Source: Chara braunii (lineage: Eukaryota; Streptophyta; Charophyceae; Charales; Characeae). Taken from it: a stretch of 61,548 nucleotides of DNA. The stretch lies in contig BFEA01000664.1 in assembly GCA_003427395.1 (NCBI GenBank), forward strand, positions 242,736 through 304,283. The letters run 5' to 3'. Positions 54,510 through 61,548 of the stretch are shown here, one piece after another (the stretch's first letter is position 1; each line of letters opens with the position of its first letter). Below the pieces are notes generated by a model. It had not been told where the DNA came from and ran no database searches. It was given only the letters and a program-made list of their open reading frames with translations. The translations under genes were made by a program, and so were the position numbers.

Positions 54510-54745
54510 CAAAGGCCGGGCTTAGTTTTTAAGTTGAATGGCCCAGTGCTATGTTTCATTTTGACTATCTGGAGGACCAGATTTTGTTCCTAAGTTGGAT
54601 GATCTTGTTGCTCTGACTTGCGAGGGCTGCATGCGTTTTCAGGGACCAAGCTTAATTTCTAAGTTGAATGCCTTGGTCGCCTTGGTTTATTTTGGGATTT
54701 TTTGAGTGGGATTGGATTTGTTTTTGAGTTGAACAAGTGGACCCG
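54510..54745. repeat. Degenerate ~70-bp repeat
   Basis: TTTTTAAGTTGAATG, TTCCTAAGTTGGATG, TTTCTAAGTTGAATG and TTTTTGAGTTGAACA recur with a CCAG/CCAAG context and roughly 60-80-base spacing. No coding signal. Confidence 0.5.
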
Positions 54746-55009
54746 CTGCAGCAACGCTGCGACGCGGAGAGAACATTTTGTGTGTTGTGAGCTTGAGGTA
54801 AAAAAACAGGAACAGGAACAATTTATTTATAGGCAATGAGCACGAAGAAGGGGGAGAAGCAAAGCGAAATGGAAAAGTAAGGACATGTGGTGCGTGAATG
54901 GAATATCATTTTTTTTGTGTTACGTGAAAGGGGAATCATGTTTGTTGTATTTGGAGCGAAGAGATGTCAGAGAGGAAGAATTTATTTACATGCTTTGATC
55001 AGGGAATAG

Positions 55010-55235
55010 CCTATCAACAGGGAAGAAGTGTGAAGGAAGAACAACTCATTTATAGTTTGGAAATAGGGGGAAGTTCTGTGTGGAGAATTCGATGCGTTTG
55101 GTGGCCGGGTGCGCTCTGTCTTCGGTGGTCGAGTTTTCTGTGTCTGGCGTTTGCTTGGAAAAGGGAGTAGTCTATGCACAGGGAAGAAGTGTCAACGTAG
55201 AACAACTCATTTAAAGTTTGGAAATAGGGCGAAGA
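55010..55235. repeat. Direct repeat of about 70 bp
   Basis: CAGGGAAGAAGTGT and AACAACTCATTTATAGTTTGGAAATAGG at 55018-55070 recur with few changes at 55179-55230. The remaining 54746-55596 around it shows no gene. Confidence 0.75.
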
Positions 55236-55596
55236 TGCCGAGCAAGGTCGAGTCATCATGGTTGCAGGCAGTTTGGTTGCACGAAGTCCAGATCCGCCGA
55301 AACATTTCATTTGGTGAATTTCTGTGCAGAATTTGATGTCGTCAACGCTCACCTTGTTCCTGTGTGGCCATTTGAGGCTTCTTTTGGTTTGCCATCCTCC
55401 GCCAGTGAATGATTGTTGCAGCCAGTTCGGTTGTAGCAATCCAGGTCGGTCCGACGATTCTGTGTGTAGAATTTGATATTTCTGGCGTTTAGCTTGTTCC
55501 GGTGTGGCCCTCGAGCTTTCTCCCCGTTTGTCTTCCTCTGCTAGTGGTTGAGAGTCAGCGGAGTCTATACGCTGTAAGGAGATGGGTGTTGAAGTG

Positions 55597-56712
55597 TCAT
55601 AACCGGGGCGCTCCTTGTGCTTGGAGAAGTGGAATGGCTTGTCGAATGATCTCTGTCCTGAAAGCGGGGAAGGGAGGGAGGGGGCGTTGTGTATGGCAAT
55701 GGTGGATGAGTATGAGGTTGTTCAGATATTCCCATGTTCGTGGTGCGTGGGGGATATTGTAGATGTGGAAGGTGTGGCGTGATGCGAGTAAGTCGTGAAT
55801 GAGTGCAGTGGCTCTTGTGGCGCCCCATTGTTGAAGAGGAAGCCGCCAAAGTGGGTCGGCCTCATGAGTTGCATGGGGGTGCAACGTGGATTGGTGCGGT
55901 GGTGGACCGGTTGCAATGAAAGAATACTTATGATGCGCAGTTGTGATACGGTCGTATTGGTATTGCGGTCGAGGCGTTCTGGGGGAGCGAGTTTGGTTGT
56001 AGTCATCGTTGATAAGTTTGGGGAGGAATGTTTTAGCGTGTCGGAATTGGATGTTGATGTCGGTGGAGGGTTCATGGTGTTGAGGGTTCATGGCGTTGCA
56101 ATGATTGCATTGGGTTGTGTTTATATACGGAAAATAAATCATATAAATGTGCAGAGAACGCAACGTGATCAGTCGCCAGGAAATCTTCCCAAAGTATCTG
56201 GGTGATGATGTGTTCAATGTTATCTTCATTTAGTAATCGGAGTCAGTCGTCCCATCTGACGAAGGTAGTCGGCGGGCAGTTTGTGGAGAGGTGGAAGTAG
56301 TTGGTTTTGTGGAGAGTGTTTCTAAAGAATGAGCAGCAGAGAATGATTCGACAAAGTGGATAATTGTCGAGGCAGTCAAAGGAGCGGATTGTGTATTGGT
56401 TGAACAAGGATGGGGAGGTGCGAGGGATGTAGCGGGTTGTTGCGGGGAGTGGCCTGGAAAGGCTAGTGGAATTTGGGCGAGAATGTCATCGTCGAGAGCG
56501 ATTTGTGATAAAGTCGGTAGTGATGTTTGCGGCAAGGCAGCAGTTGCGGCGAGAGAAGTGGGAGTGGAGATGAAATGGTGGCAGGATGCAAAAATTTTGA
56601 TACTATAGTCGATAATGTAGATGCGGCCGTAGATGTCGATGCAGATGTAGTTGCAGGTTCGGGAGAGAGACTTGCATATGATGACAATCTTGATTTTTTT
56701 GGTTGACGACCT
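55597..56712 (-). CDS. Unidentified long frame downstream of the Helitron helicase
   Basis: One - strand frame is open from about 56712 to 55597 (about 370 codons) except for a single TAA at 56230-56232, where CAA (Gln) is one change away. The product is rich in Thr, Pro, His and Ser in its middle. The last third has a Trp/Leu/His-containing stretch (ALIHDLLASRHTFHIYN). I recognise no family. Its place after the helicase within the likely Helitron makes an accessory or captured gene possible. A - strand start codon is not evident, and it could also be chance in GC-balanced DNA. Confidence 0.35.
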
Positions 56713-56833
56713 TAATTTTTTTAGTTGCGGTGTATTATGGGGAAAACCTGCATGACAACCAAAAAACGAAGTACAGTTAAAAGTCAGGAAATGGAATTTA
56801 AGTGAGAATTTCTTTATAGATTATATTACTTGT

Positions 56834-59800
56834 TCAGTTATTCTTTGTAGGGAGGGAGAAGCGAATGGGAGATGGGTGACCTACCCTCGATGCAGCGACA
56901 TAAAGTTGACCGTGTGCGAAGGGTGTTTGTTGGAGATCAATACCAGCGTGTTCAATCGATTGGCCTTGCGATTTATTTATGTTGATTGCGAAAGCAGGTC
57001 GAATAGGGAAATTGTTGGTTTGATCTGTTACTGTGAGGATAATTCGCGGGAGGAGAACAGATTGAAGTGAAGGAAGAATCCGTGCGTGCAGAGGTCTATT
57101 ATTTGTGATGGAATCAATTATTAACCGTGTACCATTGCATAACCTATTTCGCATGGCAATGTTTCGTAAGAGGATAACTGGAGCACCTTGTTTAACACGG
57201 AGCAAATTAGGAGGAAGAGATGGGATGTCAATTGTATTGAGCGCGTCGATGGGTACATCTGAGTAATTTTCATTTGGAAGAAGCGAATCAGCACTAAGGC
57301 ATGTTATAAATTCTCCAGGGAACTGATCGAAAATTATCGAATTAAGTGTAAATACTATTTTATTTTTGAGTGTTAGGATTGACGTTTAGCAAGCCAGAGC
57401 GCGGGAGTTTGTTTGTAAGTGCGGAAATATCCAAGCAATAAGTTGTTGTGTTCCTTCGTAAAGACAACGATGGGGCGGGAGTTCGATCACTGTAGGTTCA
57501 ACATGGAGAGGGGTTGGTATGTCACCATTTCCAAGTGCGAGGAGTCATTCAGCGTATTCACGGCCTTCACTTGTGTTGATTTGGGTGAGCACACGTATAT
57601 TTTTCGATAAATGCATAGTTTTAAAATGTTGCCAAAGCGTCAATGATTTTATACATGCGTCTACAGTTTATGCACGTGTTCGTTTTGTGATCACAGGGAA
57701 AATCCATCGGAAATCTCCTGCGAACAATAATTTTGCTACCCAAAACCGAGTTTGATGAGCATATGTCGCGAAGGGTTCGATCGAGTACTTCGATATGAAA
57801 TTTGTGTATCATCGGTGCTTCGTCCCAAACGATAACACTTGTCATTCGTGTTAGTTGGGCAAGTGCAGATTGTTTTGGAAGATCGAGTGTAGAGGTTGCA
57901 GTCGGGGTAATAGGTGCTTTAAGTCGGGAGTGGAATGTTCGACCACCATGCAAAAACGTTGTTGCGATGCCACTTGATGCTACAACAAGCGCAATAGAGT
58001 TTTGGTTTCAAACATGTGCGAGAATGGTATTGAAACATAATGTTTTTTCTGTCTTCGCATGAGCATCAATGAAGAGGCAAAGCGGGTCTCCATTGTCAGC
58101 AACGTTGGTAACTCGAAGGAAGATAGCATGTTGGGATGGGCGGAGGAGTGGTTGATTTGTCTGTAACGCTGCTTCGAGTGTTGTTTTATCATAGGAGGTC
58201 TCATCATTAATAATTTGGGGTACATTATGTTGGTGGGGTCTTTCCCCCGAAGCATTGACAACGTTTTGGCCATCGCCTGATGGGCGAGTGAGACCAACAT
58301 CTTCGAGTTGTTTTTCTTCTTTTTGTAGACGATTATCAACATCGAGGAGGAGCATGGTTCTGATGAGGGCGAGAGGGATATCTGCAATATGGAGATCTCT
58401 TTGGAAGTCGTCCATCATTTGCTGCGAATGTTTTAAACAACTCGACAGGATCAGTTGGTGCACAGTGCAAAAGGATATGGACGAATAAATCGTGAACCAT
58501 CGCAGAGGAAGCAGTAAGATTGCATCTTGTAAGATAGCATTGAATTGAGTGTTATCATTCAGCAGGCCAAGTGCACGACATGCTGATTGATATGTCGGAT
58601 GAATCTGATTATCGACAGCTTGGCGTTGTGTAAAAGACGTGGCTCCTCGGGAGTGGGGTGAGAGGAGAAGCATCCGGAGAAAAAAAGTGTCACCTGCATT
58701 GGGGTGAATGATGTGCATTCGTTCAATTGTGTTTGTTATTCGTCGTCGCAATATCCATTTTCTTTTTCGTTTTATCATATCGAAAGCGTTGGATCATATC
58801 TTTATATAAAGGTTTTGTTTCATGAGGAATATTAAAATGTTTAGTGTTCCATTTGAACCACTCGGTAAGTTCTGTTTCTAGTGGCGGTTGATTTCTTATA
58901 TGGTGTGCATCTCCCGGTCGAAAGTAAACTCGTTGTTTATTTTCGGTGTGCACAGGTAGTGCGGAAACGGCGGGATATCGTTCGGAAAGAGGAAATTCAA
59001 AAATTTTGCAACATGTTCGATTGCACTGATTGTCCGCATGTCTTGGAATGTTTGAATTTCATCATTACCATCAGTCATCTCGTCGACAATAGCTCGATGC
59101 GGGCCTTTCATAATATATAGCGGTAAGTAGCGGTTGACGCACAAATTTCGACGTTTAGATGACCTTGATAACCTAGGAGGAAGGGATTGTAGGGCACAAC
59201 CCAAGAGTTATCAATTTCATCGTTTTCACGCATGACAACTGTTCCTCCATTGTCTCGTGCACGTCGGCGGTATATAGGATAGCTAGTTTCTTCATTCCAT
59301 GTGGTTTGATCGGAGAAATCTTTCGGGAAGTGGTGTGCACAGTGATCATTGTGCATGCACGGAGCTTGCATATTGAAAGGACCACATGGGTTATGTATCA
59401 TGTGTGCTAACAGGAGGTCACGGAGGGTAGGGTTTGCAAAAATTTCAGCACAAATTATAGAATATATTTATTCCACGTAGAAAGCTTATGTTCATTAGGG
59501 AAGGGATTGTAGGGGACAACCCAAGAGTTATCAATTTCATCGTTTTCACGCATGATAATTGTTCCTCCATCGTCTCGTGCACGGCGGCGGTATATAGGAT
59601 AGTCAGTTTCTTCATTCCATGTGGTTTGATGGGATAAATCTTTTGGGAAGTGGTGTGCACAACGATCATTGTGCATGCACGGAGCTTGCATATTGAAAGG
59701 ATCACATGGGTTATGTATCATGTGTGTTAACACGAGGTGACGGAGGGTGGGGTTTGCAAGAATTTCAGCACAAATTATAGAATCTATTTGTTCGGGCGTA

Positions 59801-61368
59801 TAAATTTTATGTTCATTAGCAAATGTAACAACTAAATGTGCATGCGGAAGACCACGTTTTTGGAATTCTATAACGTATATGTAGGCTGTAGTTGGGCCGA
59901 ATATGTGTGTGACATGAATGTCGCGAATGAATCGTTGTAGATAACCTTTGAAAACACGCGTGAGGAGGTCTGGTTTGGCAGACGGTTGTTGGTTAGGGAA
60001 GAGATGTTGTCCAATTTATGGCTAGTGCGAGTTGCAAGTTATTGTGATGAAAAGAAGTGGGGGACCATATTCTTGGACAACCGCCATCGAATCTTGATAT
60101 CGTCGGTGCATATCTTGGGGGGCTCCGATGAACGTTGCAGGTAGAATAGTAGGTTGGCCAATGTTTTCAGCATTATCATATTGCATGAGCTGGTCATAGA
60201 GGTTTTGATAAAGTTCATCACGGATTTCAGTTTGGTGGAGTTTATTATATAGTAATCTACCATTTTCTATCTTTGCGAATGCCATGCATACATATTCTTA
60301 GAATAGTCGTGATGCACGAAATATTGTCGTTCGTTCGGTGTCTCGGGTATTAAGATGGAAGGCATAAAACTCTCGCGCGGTGATTTATTGTGTGCAAGTG
60401 TTTTCTTCGTCGTCTGTCTCAAGCGTCCATCCGTCTTCACCTGACGAGAATAATAGAACATAATGCAAAGGGTCAAAAGCACGATTCGTTTTGTGGATTT
60501 GGAAGACACCTCCGCCACGTCAGTGTATGACAATTTCACGATTGGAAGGTTGATCGTGCATGAGTAAACAAACTTCTAGAAGACCTTGAGGTCTGTTATA
60601 TCTTTGCTCATGTTCGTCGATTGGACGTGCATCGGGGTTGATCACAATATGTCGTTCATGTATCATATCATCAGGAAGTTCACAACCAGTAATGAAACCT
60701 TGCACCCAACGATTGCATTAATTAGAAGGTGGTGATGTTTTCGTAGAATTCGTTTAATTTGTTGCACAGTCGCAAGCGGGATTTCAAATGGAAGATTAAA
60801 TCTAGTTAAGCATATGACGATTGCGTCATATTCATCTTGCGTATCATATATATAGAGTTGCGCGAAGGCACGTTCATGACCGGACTCTGGTATAAGCGGT
60901 CGAAGTTTTTGTCGGAGTCGACCAACAATTCTTACTATTCCAGTCCAAGCACATGGAGGAGGTTGCAGTTCTTTAACAATTTGCGACGCAAGTGCAAGTG
61001 CGTTATTGAATTGTCGTGCGCGTGACCATAATAATCTTCCTTGTGGTGTGTCAGTCGGAGAATCTGCTCAGCAGGTGTATTAGTCACAGGATACTGCCAA
61101 AGCGGTGGATGAATTTTGCCATGTCGACAGCAGAGAGTCGTCCGTGTATGTTCATGTACCCATTTTTGTGCGCGACAATGTGTGCATAATGTTTTGTTCC
61201 CAAGGACACATATATCCGTCGGCATATGTCGAACTATGAGCGAGGCAGTGTGTTGTCGAGCGTTGTTGCGATGAGCGATCAGATGATCGGTGTGTACTTG
61301 TATGTATCGGCGGCAACGTTCTTCATTTGCGATTCGAGTCCTTTGTGCCGCAGCGCGCGAGGATTCGG
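56834..61368 (-). pseudogene. Helitron Rep-helicase (HUH nuclease plus Pif1-type helicase)
   Basis: Blocks in order on the - strand. A Cys-rich N-terminus (CTHCRAQKWVHEHTRTTLCC then HGKIHPPLW, about 61120-61185), then AFAQLYIYD and RPIDEHEQRYNRPQG. The Helitron-like N domain follows (TILPATFIGAPQDM, PPLLFITITCN; 60022-60285). The HUH motif PHAHL is at 59833-59847 in FQKRGLPHAHL, then WVVPYNP, and the paired tyrosines in YLPLYIMKG (59103-59132). Helicase motif I is degraded (FIDAHAKTEKT, about 58040-58073). Motif II WDEAPM is at 57810-57827, motif III AGDFRWIFPVI at 57689-57721 in another frame, then FPGEFITCLSADS, GAPVILLRNI, NINKSQGQS and LYVAASR to the stop at 56834. Several frameshifts, stops and a 320-bp duplication disable it. 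Rep nicks DNA and the helicase unwinds it for rolling-circle transposition. Confidence 0.88.
59181..59820. repeat. 320-bp tandem duplication inside Helitron Rep
   Basis: AAGGGATTGTAGG starts at 59181 and again at 59501, and the units continue in step to TTCATTAG at 59499 and 59819. Both encode the MIHNPC...FPKD...YPIYRRRARD...SWVVPYNPF stretch of Rep. 320 is not a multiple of three, so it shifts the frame. The copies differ at many sites, so it is not a recent or assembly artefact. Confidence 0.9.
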
Positions 61369-61548
61369 CTGTGGAGAGCGGACAAAAGAGAGATGAAGAT
61401 AAGAATCACACACGAACCATAAAAAACACAAACTAACGCCGCAGAAGAATGAAAACATGGAGATTAAGCACAAAATGTATATGAGATAGTGAAGTTCACA
61501 CAATAGAGTCCAATTTTGAAAATGGCGTGTCACATTTTGCCAATGCTA
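61369..61548 (-). other. Probable intron upstream of the Helitron coding block
   Basis: In gene orientation a pyrimidine-rich run ending TTTTGTCCGCTCTCCACAG reaches AG at 61369-61370. The coding frame (ESSRAAAQRTRIANEERC) begins just after. The upstream exon would lie beyond the window. An 84-codon frame through the intron (61279-61533) is hydrophobic by composition and not supported. Confidence 0.5.

Overview
This window is repeat-dominated nuclear DNA of a eukaryote, most likely of the plant lineage. The evidence is several chromodomain-type Ty3/gypsy retrotransposons, a Helitron with a fused Rep-helicase, hAT-like MITEs, long tandem repeats, GA microsatellites, an assembly gap, and an organelle-type tRNA-Ile(GAU) with a partial tRNA beside it. 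A charophyte alga would fit, but that is a guess. I found no intact single-copy host gene. Almost every recognisable reading frame belongs to a decayed mobile element.

Layout. 1-7 kb is tandem repeats: a GA microsatellite, a G-rich 54-bp minisatellite of about 40 units, and a 4.3-kb array of three related ~91-bp subfamilies split by a solo LTR. 7-9.8 kb is pyrimidine-rich with no gene I can support. 9.8-11.2 kb holds two ~460-bp direct repeats around a fragment resembling the second-largest RNA polymerase subunit. 11.2-18.6 kb is gypsy element 1 (+), with gag, protease, RT, three RNase H copies, integrase, chromodomain and a 1.3-kb LTR, followed by GA repeats and a 338-base gap. 20.2 kb carries the tRNA genes. 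20.6-23.3 kb is truncated gypsy element 2 (+). 24 kb has an inverted LTR remnant. 28.0-37.3 kb is gypsy element 3 (-), structurally complete with two LTRs, a primer-binding site and all domains, but with stops and frameshifts. 38-47 kb is a patchwork: an element-2 fragment, a MITE, low-complexity DNA, an LTR and a gag piece. 47.4-51.4 kb has two copies of an unidentified exon-like segment associated with a short LTR, and two more MITEs. 51.4-55.6 kb has degenerate repeats. 55.6-61.5 kb is a Helitron (-).

How the parts relate. The gypsy genes encode the usual set: Gag particle protein, aspartic protease, RT-RNase H and integrase with a chromodomain tail. The Helitron gene encodes an HUH Rep endonuclease fused to a Pif1-type helicase. 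All copies here look inactive. Many in-frame stops sit where glutamine CAG or CAA codons are expected. Local tandem duplication recurs (three RNase H copies, a 320-bp duplication in Rep, a 117-bp duplication in one LTR, and minisatellite higher-order structure), so duplication is a major force shaping this locus.
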